From positions 38,555,482-38,619,481 of the forward strand of contig NC_049907.1 in the NCBI RefSeq assembly GCF_001411555.2: 64,000 nt of DNA. Direction: 5' to 3'. Both the position numbers and the translations under genes were made by a program. Shown here in pieces: positions 22,983 to 35,300 of the stretch. The DNA comes from Juglans regia. Lineage: Eukaryota > Streptophyta > Magnoliopsida > Fagales > Juglandaceae. The notes under the pieces are model-generated. The model made no database searches. It was not told where the DNA came from and saw only the letters and a list, made by a program, of their open reading frames with translations. The stretch's first letter is position 1; every line of letters starts with the position of its first letter.

Positions 22983-22987
22983 ACAAC

Positions 22988-24185
22988 ACATTGAACTCAG
23001 GCTAATATTTCTCAAACTTAGCAAGCATTTAACAAGACATTTTCTTCATGTAGTCATCTTCTCTCTCAAAGTGCTCCTTTAATGTCAAATAAATTATAAA
23101 CACTGCTGGAAAATACAAATTGCCTGTAGGGTATTGGTTTCAGAAAAGTCACAAATGATATCATAAAAAATTGCCAAGAAAGTGTTAATCTTCTCCACTT
23201 TTTCCCACTCAAATGTTGATAGACAAAACTTAAAATTAGAATCAACAACTCCAAAATGACAAAAAACACGACGATAGAAAAGAGAACTCTCAAATATAAG
23301 AAAAGTAGAATTCCATCTAGTGGAGATATCCTATTTCAATCATTTCTTACTATCCAAAGACATTTGATTTGTTTGAATCTAAAAAATTTTCTTTCATTAT
23401 TTGTGATCTTTTGACAGCTTTCTTAATGTTCAATTAAGTTTTTAACAACTCTACTGAAACGTCATTAAAAGAAGCACCGTCTAAAGTCAATGTAAAAATC
23501 TTACGTCGTGTTCTCGTAACAAATTATTTAACTTTTCAAACAAAGATATGTCATTATGTGGTGGTGGCATAAAAGAAAAATTCAAAATCATTTTATGTAA
23601 AACTCATTTATTATCCAGAAAATGTGTTGTAATGCACATATAACCATCAGTGGTTATGCATTTAATCCTTTTTTTTCTCGATGATACACCTTAACCGAAT
23701 CAGCCTTAGCAGTATTTCTAGAAATAATTGGAACATCTGGACGCAAATATTGTAATAAAGATCTCACCTATAAATATTTAATAAACCAAAAAGACAGTTC
23801 ATGCTTCACAATTGCGCCTACCAAGATTTCTCTAAATTATTCAGAATCAAATTTGGAAGTGCTTACCAAAACAGATCTACTATTTTGTACAAACGTCAAC
23901 TAACCAATATCTCTTACACTTCTTTTAGGGCATGTGTCAATGTGATGCTTCAAATTTCCGGTTCCATATTTGCTTGCTGCCATGTAAAAAGCTCCACACA
24001 TCTTGCACTTGGCTCGAGCCTTATCATCACCTTTGCCAGAATTAGGAACCATCTCAAAAAAACTCCACATGTTTGACTGTTTCTTTCATTTTGCTTTAGC
24101 TTCATCATTAGGAAAACTTTCCGAGTTCAGCACATCCAAGTCAATCAAATCGTCATTTTCGCCTTATGCCTCACTCATTTGACAT
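22988..24185 (-). pseudogene. hAT transposase, N-terminal part with BED zinc finger
   Basis: Near 24080-23930 the minus strand encodes a BED zinc finger: MWSFFEMVPNSGKGD, CKMCGAFYMAAS, and GTGNLKHHIDTCP, with Cys-x2-Cys and the distal His/Cys ligands in place. Nearer the insertion the sequence has RWNSTFLIFESSLFYRR and EWEKVEKINTFLAIFYDII, both diagnostic of plant hAT transposases, and continues up to the target site of Copia-2 with KFEKY and PEFNV. Multiple stop codons and frameshifts mean no active enzyme. Confidence 0.87.
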
Positions 24186-24689
24186 TTTAAAAAAGTCGAA
24201 CATGAAAATCAGCAACTATTTAAGTATTTAACCATAATTTAAAAGATTGAAATGAAGAAATGTAATTTCTGCGCAATTCAAGATTTATGCACAACAATTA
24301 CACTATAATTATAAATCTTATCATGGGATGCTAATAAGGTGGCACATATAGTAAAGAACATTGTTTTTCTTTTCCTTTATTGTTTTGTTGGTAACCAATA
24401 GACTGTCAAAAGGGAAAACAAGCAGAAAAATAAAAATGAAAGGAAAGTGGAAGTGGAAGTAAATACACGATTAGAAGGTAGAGATTGTAACTGAAGTACG
24501 TAAGATGACTCAACTTAAACTTGTATTAATATGAACTAATAACAATAAGTTGGGAGTGCCTCCTGCACACTATTCGTTATTCATTTTCTTCAATAAAGTA
24601 GTTATTACTTACAAAATAAAATCAATAAAAAGACTTACTATTTGCATCTTATGGACATGTTAAGAATTGATTTGAATATTAGAGAGAGA

Positions 24690-24712
24690 GAGACACACAC
24701 ACACACACACAA
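24690..24712. repeat. (AC)n microsatellite
   Basis: GAGAGAGAGACACACACACACACACAC tract inside the hAT element. Confidence 0.9.
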
Positions 24713-25337
24713 AATGATGGATGCATATAGTAGAGAAAAGCTTCAACAGTTTACTTTGTTTTTAGCACTAAAAAACTCATTTTATGCTCGTCATATTATG
24801 TATAAATGGGAAAAGCTTATGAAAAACTTAGATGGAAACTAAAAATTAAAAAAGAAATTTATTTTGCACAGAAAAGAGTTGTATCCTTCCACAACTAATA
24901 CCAAATAAAAATTATCACCACTTTTCTTTCATTAGATAACAAAGATGATCATTCTATTGTAAGTATGATCAATATATGACATGAAAATTATTGATCATGA
25001 AAATTAAGGAAAGATATCAGCAAAATAGGAAATAAATCAAATGGTCTGCAAAGCAGCTTGAAGAGTAGCAATAATTTTGATAGTTTTAGTACTTGTGTCT
25101 TGCTGGAGACCAAATCTTGATCCACCGCTTTTTAAAATCTTCTTGAGAATAATTACTACAAGCAGATGCTACGTTAATTTTTACTCGTGTCCTTCATTAT
25201 CAATTGGGTTGTTAAACAGTTGTGTTTATATAATTATTGATCTTTGGTATTGTTTTTCCCTCAATTATCTGTAATAGCATTGTGCTAATTTTGAATGATT
25301 CTGAGTATACTATATGGAAGTTGTTTTGAACCCTATT

Positions 25338-25545
25338 TCTAACGAAAAATTTTGCTCATAATCTTCAAATCACACACCATACATAATTTTTTTATTTTTT
25401 TCTCTTACCAAATATGTGGTGTATGGATGATGAGTAGAATAAATTAATTAGTTTAGGAAGAATAAAACTAAAAGAGATTTTAAAAAAATTAAAATAAGTG
25501 TGATGTGTAGTGTGTAAGGATGATGAGTAACAAAACTCATTTCTA
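25338..25545. repeat. Family-2 palindromic MITE copy
   Basis: Left end AAATTTTGCTCATAATCTTC and right end GGATGATGAGTAACAAAACT are inverted repeats of each other over about 40 bp (with mismatches). The copy lies inside the hAT element, so it inserted after it. Confidence 0.55.
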
Positions 25546-26936
25546 GCATACATATTCGGTTGTTGAGTTTAACATTTTGTTATATCCACAACAAGCAAAG
25601 CCTTCAAGAATTACAAAAATAAAATGAATATAAATTTAGAAATATGATGAGTGTAGTTAGTATAGAACAAATTCCAATATAAAAACAATTTTTACTACTA
25701 ATCAAGCCAATTTCAGATCAAAACAACGAGAAAGAATCAGAGATCGAGTGCTAGGGTTTAGTGTTACCCTATTGTTGGAGATTTGGAGAGAATAAGTGAA
25801 GTAGGAGCTGCTACCAACTAGAGAAGAGCAGCTCTGAAGCAGGAAAGAGCCGTGCAGGAACCAAACAAATTATAAATCTTAAAAAAAATAATTAAAGAGA
25901 TGAGAAGAATGAACATGTAGTAAGTGGTTGATCTGTGACCCTTGAGTTGTGAGGCAGGATTGAGGAGAAAAGAAGAAGTGAGACTTGGGAGATGGCCAGG
26001 GACGCTGTGACACAGCTGAGCGACTAACAGCTGAACGGTGAGGCTTCGACTCGTGAGGGAGGTGGCTCAGGTGGCAATGTGGGTTAGAGTTTTTTCAAAA
26101 CAGGGTTAAGAGTAAGAAGATGAATGTGAGAATCTGAGATTGTAAATTTTGAGGATCCGAGAGAGTGTGAGACTGTGAGTGTGGTGGGACTAAAGGTCTT
26201 TTAGTTTTTAGGTATAAGGGTAAAAATGTAATTTTAACTTTCTTAACAAGTCATAACGGATTGACTCGTTAGTAACCTATTAAGTAATCATGTCTTAACG
26301 GGTTAATCCATTTGATCTGAACCAGTTAAAACTAAATCCAAACCCGCTATTATAGTGTCGTGTTTGTGTTGGGTTAACGGGTCGTGTCATATAATGCCAC
26401 CCCTAATGAATACTAGTGAATGATTTGAATTAATATATTTTTATGAGATTTTGAAAAATGAGAAAGAAAAAATTGAATAAAAATATTATAAAGTTAAAAT
26501 ATTATTATAATATAATTTTTGTTTTGAGATTTGAAAATATTAAGATTTAAAATTAAAAAATATTTATATTTGTGGTGTTTAAATATTGAGATCAGATAAA
26601 ATGAGTTGGGAATACTTTGCTATCTAAACTAGACCTAAATGAAAAATTGATGGAGGTATCTAATTATAAATTTCATGAAACTTGAATATCAATCTTACAA
26701 AAACTAGAAACTAAGGCCTTAAATTATATAAACGTGAAAACTTGGGTTATAATTTTATAATTTGACGTACATACAATTATTTATATTTTACTCTGCAATA
26801 TGTGTTTGTTTAGAAGGAAAACAAAAAGTAAAAAGAAAAAAGAAAACCTCAAAAGCATAGGATGCCTCAGCCAGCGGCCAACAGCAGTATCGGAAGTCAA
26901 AATTCAACAGAGACGCGCGCATAAACGAACAAGATC

Positions 26937-27136
26937 AGCTTCGTTTGGAATCACAATTCCTCTCAACTCATCTCAACTCATCATTACAATTTTTTCAAAT
27001 TCCAATACAAAATATAATAAACAATTCAACTTTTTCAAATCTCAAAATAATAATAATAATAATAAATAATATTTTAATAATATTTTATTATCTCAACTCA
27101 ACTCAACTCAACTCACTTCAACATCCAAACGCAACC
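26937..27136. mobile_element. Tourist-like MITE copy in the TLDc promoter
   Basis: Left end GCTTCGTTTGGAATCAC and right end CATCCAAACGCAACC are inverted repeats. The interior has the family hallmarks TCATCTCAACTCATCATTAC and TTTTTCAAATCTCAAAATAA. It ends about 225 bp before the TLDc start codon, so it lies in the promoter or leader. Confidence 0.78.
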
Positions 27137-27360
27137 TTTAACGCCCCTAACTTTCCAAATTTCCGTTGATTGCTGCCTGCCATTAGTATTTAGTACCACT
27201 CGTCCCTCCCCTTCCACCGACATTTCCCTGTTTGCTTTCCCCTCCTCTTCCATTCCCCAATGCAAAAGCGATAACGTTAAAACACATAAAAACTCGAATG
27301 TCTTGAAGAAAAACACCCCAAGACCGATTCGCTATCATCGTCTAAATCACGACACTCATT

Positions 27361-30300
27361 ATGTACGCGTTGAAAGAGAGAGTGACGGATAGGCTCTCCC
27401 GTTTCTTCGCCGATTCTCCCAACTCCTCGTCCTCGTCCTCGTCCTCCTCTTCTCCCTCCCCTCTGGTAATCTCTCCTCTTTATTTTTTGTTCTTTGACAC
27501 GTAAATAGTTGAGCCTGATTGTAAGGTTGGCTATCTGGAAAAGTTAGATCTGGGTGCCTGAAAGAATTGGAGTTTCTTCAGTTGAAATTGAATTTGGGTG
27601 AACTTGCTATTGATCGATTGAGATCCAATGTGGAGACGGATTATTTATTTATTTATTTGTCAACTAGTGTTTGCTGAATTGTCGTTAAATCTAGCTTCTT
27701 TTTTACCCCTCCCAAAAAAAAAAATCTTTTTAATTATCAAGATAACTGCCAAAACTGGGTATTTTGGTTGTTGGAGTCATTCCTACTATTAAAAAACCAG
27801 GCGTGTAATTTTTGTTGTCGGAGTTATTCCTGTGCACACACTAGAAGGAAATGAGGTTTATATGATCTTCGAACGGATGTGGTTTTTAGGCTGTAGACGA
27901 AGTTAGCTTCTTAATTAGTACTCCACTGTTTTCTATTGTTTTAATGGATTCTTTTAAATTTTTCAGTGTTCTTCTTTAAAACATTGTTCTTCTGGGTGGG
28001 GCCATTGTTTGTCCCGGACTAAATGTCCATGACTTTTCTAGTTAGGTATTTCTCATGTATACTCCTTGTGAACTTGGGCTTTGCATATTTTTATGAATAA
28101 AACTTCTTGATTACCAATCCAAAAAAAAAAAAAAATCTTTTGGGTTTTGATTGCAGGGTATGTGAAAATTTTATTTCTTTAAGAGAGAAAGATAGAGATG
28201 AGGTTTATGACTAAAAAGCAAAGTTTCAACTCAAATATGTCTTTTAAAACTATATGGATTAGTCAAGTTGATTCTTTCGCTTGTTTGGAAACAATTCATG
28301 AAAAAAGCATCTTCCTCCTTGTTTGCTGTATATTCCAATTGGAAGTGACTGATTTTCTCGTATTCTATTTGAATTTTGAATGTGTAATTTACTTTCATGA
28401 TGATTTGAGGTTTATGAATGTGTAGGCCAGGCCTTGTTCTAAAGGGGAGAAATCTTTGTCTTCATATTTTTCTTACCTTATTCCTTCAGCCGGCTTTGGA
28501 TCGAGATCAAATGAGCATCAACATGGTCTCAAACCAATTCAAGCACACCCTGCTCAACATAGAAATGCGAACTTTAAAGCTCTAGATGAATCCTTGGACG
28601 ACTATGTAAAATATAGTCCAACATATGACAAGAAGGTAACACCAATTAATCAAGAAGATCATGAAGAACTGACTTCAGGAAGGAGCACTAGTGGGTCTGA
28701 AGGGTTTGAAGATGCAACCGATCAAAAAAGTCCACAGAAGCCTTTACCCTATCTCATGGATGAGTCTGCTTTTATTTCCACAGATTTGTATGAGTTCTTG
28801 TTGTCTTCCCTTCCTAATATTGTCAAAGGATGCCAATGGGTGTTGCTGTACAGGTCAGTTTTGATGAAAAGCTTATACACTCTGCAGTAAATGCAGTTAT
28901 GTATCCTTGTATTCACATCTTGATTCGATATCGGTTCTTTCAACTGAAGGGCAGTACGTTGAAACATGGTATATCACTGCGTACACTTATTCGCAAGAGT
29001 GCTGACCTTTCTGGCCCTTGTCTGCTGGTACGCTAATATCTAAGTTCCAATGAGATCTCGTGTGGTGATACAATTTGGAGATTACCTATCTTCTATATAT
29101 ACATTCACTTTTTAGTAATGGTAGCTGATGTAATTGTGATGTACAACTTCTAGATTGCTGGTGATAGGCAAGGCGCTGTGTTTGGTGGGTTGCTGGAATG
29201 TCCCTTGAAACCTACAACAAAGAGAAAATACCTAGTAAGTTAACATGTTATAATCATTATTGATATTAATCTTTGATAGATGTCTTCTTGATGAAGTGGC
29301 TATCTCCTTGATATTTCATCTATCTGGGTCTGTCTCTCTAATTTTCTCTTTCAATATTTGAAGCATGATTTTTTTTTTTTTTTGTGATAGGGAACAAACC
29401 AAACATTTGTGTTTACAACCATATATGGCGAACCGAGACTATTTAGACCAACTGGTAAGGACCTTGATTCAATCACATGTGTAATGCTTGCTCTCATGAG
29501 TTGCATCATGCATGTGAATAGGTGGTAGAGCCAAGTATTTGGTTGCCTTTTTGGACCCCTCAATGTTTGGTAATAGGAAGACAGGATACCCAATTTACTA
29601 AGATGTTAATTGGGACATTTATTCAAGCCTGGATTTGGTTGGCAGTCTTCAACTGCTACATTAAGAGGGCCGTTCCTTTAAGAGTTGCCCATATCAATGC
29701 TCGTTGTCATATGGATGTCATGGAATTTATGAACATTGAATGGGAAGAATGACCAAAGTCTTAAACGAACTCTAGTACACCTTAAAATCAAAGAAAAACG
29801 TATTGCAATGCCTGAGAAGCCTTTAATGGGCCGTTCTTTTGCCTAAAATGACATCATGTCAAAATTGTGTGTAGGAGCCAATCGATATTATTACTTGTGT
29901 TTGAATGACTTACTAGCATTTGGTGGCGGTGGTAACTTTGCCTTGTGCTTGGATGGAGATCTGTAAGTTGTTTCTTTGAATATTCTTCTTTGGAATTGTC
30001 AAATTCAAAATTTTAATTTGCACCAGCGGTTAAGTAGATTCTCTTCTCATGCTTGTGAACTCTGTGAAAAGGTTAAGTGGAACCAGTGGACCGTGTGAAA
30101 CATTTGGGAGCTTGTGCTTGGCTCATAACCAAGAGTTTGATTTGAAGAATGTTGAGGTAATGCCTGATGTTTAACCACTCTGTCTTGTACATTGTTAGCT
30201 TCCAGTGACTGTTTCACATTGTTACTTTTAGTTTTGCTTCCTTGTCTGGTGAGTGGGACGCTTTTTTTCTCTGGCTTGTCCTTTATATTGGTCGATGCTC

Positions 30301-30944
30301 TTGTTAGTTATAAATCCACTGTAGTTCATAAGAAAGATTTGAGTATTGGCTGCTGCCTCCCACTTCAACCCCCTTCATACTCCTTACTTATCTTGTTAAA
30401 CTTACCAACCTGCTCCAAATCAGGGTATCCTATAATACAGTTACTTTGTCATGTTATGCATATTTGAAATCCATTCCATCCATTAAATTATACAGGTTTT
30501 CTGTCTACTAAAACCATTTGTAGTGTAGTGGCTGATGTGGCCGACTAGAAACACAACTTTAGGATCCCTAAAATCAGACAACCGGTAACAAGGGTAAGAC
30601 AAATATTGTTTTTAGGTGTTGAGATAAGGTGAATCACAAATGAAGTGGAACAGTAGTACACGAGCAGCAATTTGCTAGAATGCCAACTCTGGTTAGCTCC
30701 AGTAAAATGGATTTACTTCTCAAAACCATGTGGAATTTCATTTTGATGAAAGAAATATAGAAATCATACCTATGTTAGCTCTTTCGAACTGTTGTTCCAT
30801 TTACAAAAGCAGAGTCATGTTCTCAACTGCAAATTAAACTTTACTCTCGTTTCAATTTATATACCCGAAGAGATTTTAATGCAAGTCTTGTTGTGTCTTT
30901 TGCAGCTTTGGGGTTTTACGCATGCATCGCATTACCTTACCTAA
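27361..30944 (+). CDS. TLDc-domain protein (At4g39870-like)
   Basis: Eight exons give 320 residues: 27361-27465, 28426-28853, 28955-29027, 29154-29234, 29391-29454, 29875-29962, 30072-30156, 30906-30944. All introns are GT-AG and all phases agree. The N-terminus (MYALKERVTDRLSRFFADS, then a serine run and SYFSYLIPS) matches what I remember of the plant TLDc protein At4g39870. The TLDc domain spans about residues 147-320: ISTDLYEFLLSSLPNIVKGC, HGISLRTLIRKSADL, AGDRQGAVFGGLLECPL, NQTFVFTTIYGEPRLFRPTG, FGGGGNFALCLD, GPCETFG and the terminal WGFTHASHYLT. TLDc proteins (OXR1/NCOA7 family) are linked to oxidative-stress tolerance and V-ATPase regulation in other eukaryotes; the plant role is less clear. 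No catalytic residues are known. The domain looks complete. Confidence 0.92.
28000..28136 (+). mobile_element. L1 LINE 3'-end remnant in TLDc intron 1
   Basis: CATGTATACTCCTTGTGAACTTGGGCTTTGC, then TTTTTATGAATAAAACTTCTTGATTACC and a poly-A run, has the form of plant L1 3' ends seen elsewhere in this window (compare 40760-40835). It is in the sense orientation of the host gene and carries an AATAAA. The 5' limit is approximate. Confidence 0.6.
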
Positions 30945-32310
30945 GATGAGGCTCCCAGATCTGTCTTTCTTAATCTATTATGATCCTATTCTTTATTCAT
31001 TTACATTAAATTTGCCTCCTTTTTTATTTAAAGGAGAGGTATGATGATGATCTCAGATGAGGGATTTTCCATTTGGTGAATTGGTAGATTTCTAAACTAA
31101 TTAAAAATTGCTTTCTGGCCACATGATCGATTTGGCAGTAGATGGTGCTTGATCACTCACGCCCGAATAAATAATCTTTTTTCCATTAAAAAAAATGAAT
31201 TTACAGAGCTACTGGTGTTGTAGAAGTTACTGGATACGAAGTGGCAGAGATCATTTGGGTGTAAACAATATTCTTGCGAACAAAACGACTGAGACTGGTC
31301 ACAATAAAATGCTCCAAACTGGTGACTGACGCCAAGTCGTGAAAGAAAATGGTTGAGAGTACGGATAACAGCCTCGTTTCTTTTCTAAGTTATTTTCATC
31401 TCATATCATCTAATCATTATAATTTTTACATAAAATAAAATAAACAAATAAATTTTTTTGAATTTTAAAATAAAAATAATATTAATATATTTTAATAATA
31501 TTTTATTTAAGGCTTGTTTAACTGCTGCTGCTGTTCAAACATTCAGTTCTAATTGCTTTACAACAGTACAAAGCCACCGACTGATGGTTAATAGGGCTGA
31601 CCTGAAGTAGCAATTTCTATACAGCCCGCAACTCTTGATGTAGTGACCGTAAACATACCGTGGGCGTGGGAATGCGATTTGGGCATGAATCTCGGCATCC
31701 AATGCCATTGTAAGTTTGATCATTCATGATTAACAAGGTTGTTTCGATTGAAAAACTGAACTTTGGAATGCCCATCCCACATCGTTAATAATGAATACCA
31801 TGAATTGCAAGCATGCCAGACTTGGTCTAGAAGCCGTTCTAAATTGCTTAACCTTGTCAGTGTACCAATTTATAACAAAAAAGCATCGAATGTGAACAGC
31901 TTTCAAAACAATGTCGCATCAGCTACCCCACATTTGAACACACGGATAATAATGTTGGTCAACTCAAACGCTAATCAATAAGGGCAAAATCTCATTACCA
32001 AAAGTTAATAGAAAAAAAAATGATAATACAGGAGATTAGACGCGCTTAGAAAGTTATGATGACATGGGATTATGGGCCGACAGATATGACTATTTTCAGC
32101 TCAGTTTGACACCGCACCTCACAAGAACGATGCAGAATGCTCAAGGGTACTCTCTGCTCAATGGAGAGGAACGTGAGAATAGCGCCTACACTAATATAAT
32201 TAATGAAATCTCTACCATTCAGTTCAGCCAATGAATTACAAGTAGCAGTAACAGAAACAGCAGGAAATACCAAGATTCCACTTCCTGCATAGGGCAACTT
32301 GAAGGGTGCT
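30945..32310. other. Intergenic region between convergent TLDc and PRP19 genes
   Basis: The two genes converge here, so both 3' untranslated regions lie in this stretch. A degenerate MITE copy occupies about 31373-31520. No other gene is visible. Confidence 0.45.
31373..31520. mobile_element. Tourist-like MITE copy, degenerate
   Basis: Starts near GCCTCGTTTCTTTTCTAAG and shows TCATCTCATATCATCTAATC and TTTTAATAATATTTTATTTAA of the family. The right terminal repeat is not in the expected orientation, so the copy is truncated or rearranged. Confidence 0.55.
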
Positions 32311-35300
32311 CTATGATTCTAATGGACCATCCTCACCAGGCAGGCCAAAAATGCGGAGGTTTCTATCCATTGATCCAACTGCCATATATTTTGCATCCGG
32401 ACCAAATCTTGCACAGGTTGCTTTACCTGAAATAAGGGCAGAACAGACCGAACATCAAGGATTGACAGGTAAGAGCCACTGATTAAAAAAAAAAAAAAAT
32501 GGGGCCCAAATTTAGAGAACCTGTGCCAGATAAATCAGGTATGGTCTTGATACAATTCCATTCTGATTTAACATTTGCAACTTGGTAAACTCTGCAGAAG
32601 CACAATCCCCAAATTAGTTTCCATGGCTGCAAAAAATCACAAAACTACAGAAGCAAAACAGCATTTAGCACTGAAAGATGACTAAGTGACAGTTCAAGTG
32701 GTTGCCAAGAAAAGGTGGTTGAAGGGTTGCTAAAGTCAAGGCTAGAAACTGAATCTTAAGACTTGGGTTAAAATAGAGATGTCAGGTTTCTCACATGAAC
32801 CTGCTAACTAATCAGCTAGGTTGGGATTAATTCATGAAAATGCTGTGATGTGGGCCCAACTACTCTTCCCACCATAGAAGAATAAGGGGGCAAATAAGGC
32901 CAGATAGAGGGAAAAGATGAGAGTGAATGTGGCTAAAGGAGCTCCTGGCATGCCATGAATTTCCTTCCAGTTACTTACTAGAGGCTGTTTGTAGAAATGA
33001 CTGAAAGCATACATCAAAATAGCCCGAGCTAATTCAATATTAGAGATGATTCATTTAAAAAAAAAAAAAAAACATCTTCCAGACTCAGCGAAATTGGATT
33101 TGAAATTGATTCAATAAGTTTAAATATTATCAAAGCCCAGTAGTTGTGGAGTTTTTTAACACCCACCTTATATCCGATCCGGCGATTGCAAGGTAACATC
33201 CACTATTGTCAAACTCCACTGCAAGCAGAAACAAGCTTCCATTACCAAATACATTTTTCAAACACTAGTATCATGTCAGTAAACAGGTAGAATAAGTAAA
33301 AGGATTAAAACCTCCCCAGTTCCATCACAAAGGCACAGGACAAAACAGACAAGAAAGAGTAATAATAGATCAACAAAACCATGTTTGATCTCAACATGGA
33401 GCCATCTATTTTGGGCATGGAGATATTAAAATTACATACCCGAGTTTGTTGGGGTATCTGAATCATATGGTGCAAATGTACGGAAGTTCCTTAATTTGCG
33501 TAGATCCCACAGCTTAACACCATCATGAGCTGCAGTCTGTCCATTTCATACATGAAATCAAACAAGATATGTCCAACCTCTATACACTGGGAATAATTTA
33601 TTTGCAGAAAACTTACTGCAAGGAAGTAGCCATTTTCAGAGAAAGATATGGAAGTTACAGCCCCAACATGTCCATCAAATCTGGCAACATTTGCCTGTAA
33701 ACCAATCAAAGAAAATTTAATCAGAAAAAATTTAAAAAAACTTCAAGATAGAAAGCCATACAAGGAGCAAGTTCCACCTGACTTTTCACATCCCAAATTT
33801 TAACAACAGCTTCTGAAGTGCCTGTTCCAAGGATTAGGCCATCAGGATGAAATGCTGCAGATGTATAGCCGTTAGAATCTGAGGCATCCACTACCTGCAG
33901 AACTAATTATAATTAACTCAACTCACCAGAAAAGATGGAGCAAAAGGGATACATATACAAATGCTTGCAAGGCATCTTATGATTGTTGAAAGCATTTCAA
34001 ATTCTTTATTTCTTCTGCAACCTCTATTGATTTATTTTATGCTCAACATACATAGGATTGTGTACTGGACTTCATTGATGTCAACTTATAGATACATATC
34101 ATTCCTGCTATTCACGGTTATAGAGGTACTAGATAAGAGTGCACGTGGGTGCATGTGAGAGAGAGACACACAGAGATGGAGAGAGACAGACCTGTGTGAG
34201 ACATAATCCAGAAGAAAGCTCGTAAAAGCACCATGTGCTATCAAGAGAAGCGGTCACAAAGTAGTTATTTGTCGCATGGACAGTAATAGCTTGCACCTTA
34301 GAAAAATAAATGGCATATCATTATTGAATCACATGAGAGCACATGAATCATAATTAAATAGCAGTCAACAAGACATAAATATGATATCCTAGAAGTGAGA
34401 AAAAGAAAACTAAGCATGGCATGCCATCCTTCTTCAGTTGCGAACACCTCTCGACCAAGACATTGTTGTCAATGGTATTCAAGATTTCATTGCATATAAT
34501 GCCACACTTTTATTCGTGATCACAAAATATCTAAAAATACTAGATGAATTGTGAAGTTAATAAAGAGAAATAATGCATCATGTTGCCTTCGGTGAGATGA
34601 ACAAGAACATGACTAACACGGCGCAATTAGTATGGGGAGAGAGTTGAGTTCCGCAACATTAACAGCTCAATTTTTACCACTCTTAACGTAGCATGTCCAC
34701 ATAAAAACTGACGACCAAATACAGGTATCATGTTCTAGTGACAGTTTAACGCAGCAGACTAGATTGTGTAGCCAAACTTTAAGAACAATTTTTTTTTATA
34801 ACTTTAAGAACAAAATTCAGAGAAGCAAGGATGGAATGAGAAAATTCCACTTCTATTCCCAAAGGACAGCTAAAAGAAAGAAGCATAGAAAGGCATATTA
34901 CACCCACCCAGTGTCGAAATTGGTGAAGGAACACATCAAGAGAATCATAAGCTTACTTACCTCGGCCGTATGATCCTTCAAGATGTGCCTACAGTTATAG
35001 TTCCCATCATCAGACTCTTGCCACACACGTACAGTCTTGAGCAAAAAACAGAAAAAAAAACATTTTAGAAAAGAAGGAAAGAATAAAAATACATATATTG
35101 TTAAAATAATTCTTAAAAAACTTGTCGAGAAATTGATTCTTAAATGCTCATGGCAAGGAGTTACATCAAGACAGCTGGAAGCACTGTAGTATTCTAATAT
35201 GCAAGTTGTAAGAGACTCGAGTGAAAGCAATCTTTATTAACTATAGACCTTTAGTATTTGGTAAATGGAAAGCCTAAATTCAATCAGAGCTCCTAAGAAA

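Larger units (their letters stand above)
17644..26405 (-). mobile_element. hAT transposon, autonomous-type but dead, interrupted by Copia-2
   Basis: Ends are TAGGGGTGTCAAATCGTG at the left and GCCACCCCTA at the right, an hAT-type terminal repeat. Subterminal regions contain many copies of (A/G)ACACGACCC and GGGTCGTG motifs on both sides, typical transposase-binding repeats. The 8-bp flanks GTGAATAG (17636-17643) and ATGAATAC (26406-26413) agree at 6 of 8 positions. The minus strand carries a RICESLEEPER-like transposase pseudogene (24185 to 18360). Removing the 4-kb Copia-2 element leaves about 4.76 kb, a usual size for plant hAT elements. The stretch 24190-26190 would be the 5' untranslated part. 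Confidence 0.88.
17577..26635. mobile_element. Tourist-like MITE split in two by a large hAT insertion
   Basis: The left part (17577-17643) begins GGCCTCATTTAGATAGTGAG, and the right part (26406-26635) ends with the matching CTATCTAAACTAGACC. Both outer flanks are TAA (17574-17576 and 26636-26638), the 3-bp target duplication of this family. When the material between 17644 and 26405 plus one copy of its target duplication is ignored, the interior follows the order seen in other copies. This MITE is therefore the oldest of three nested elements. Confidence 0.82.

Noticed and set aside
29351..29752. Frames in the TLDc intron between 29455 and 29874
   Set aside because: The intron boundaries restore the TLDc domain exactly, and the frames show no similarity to anything known.
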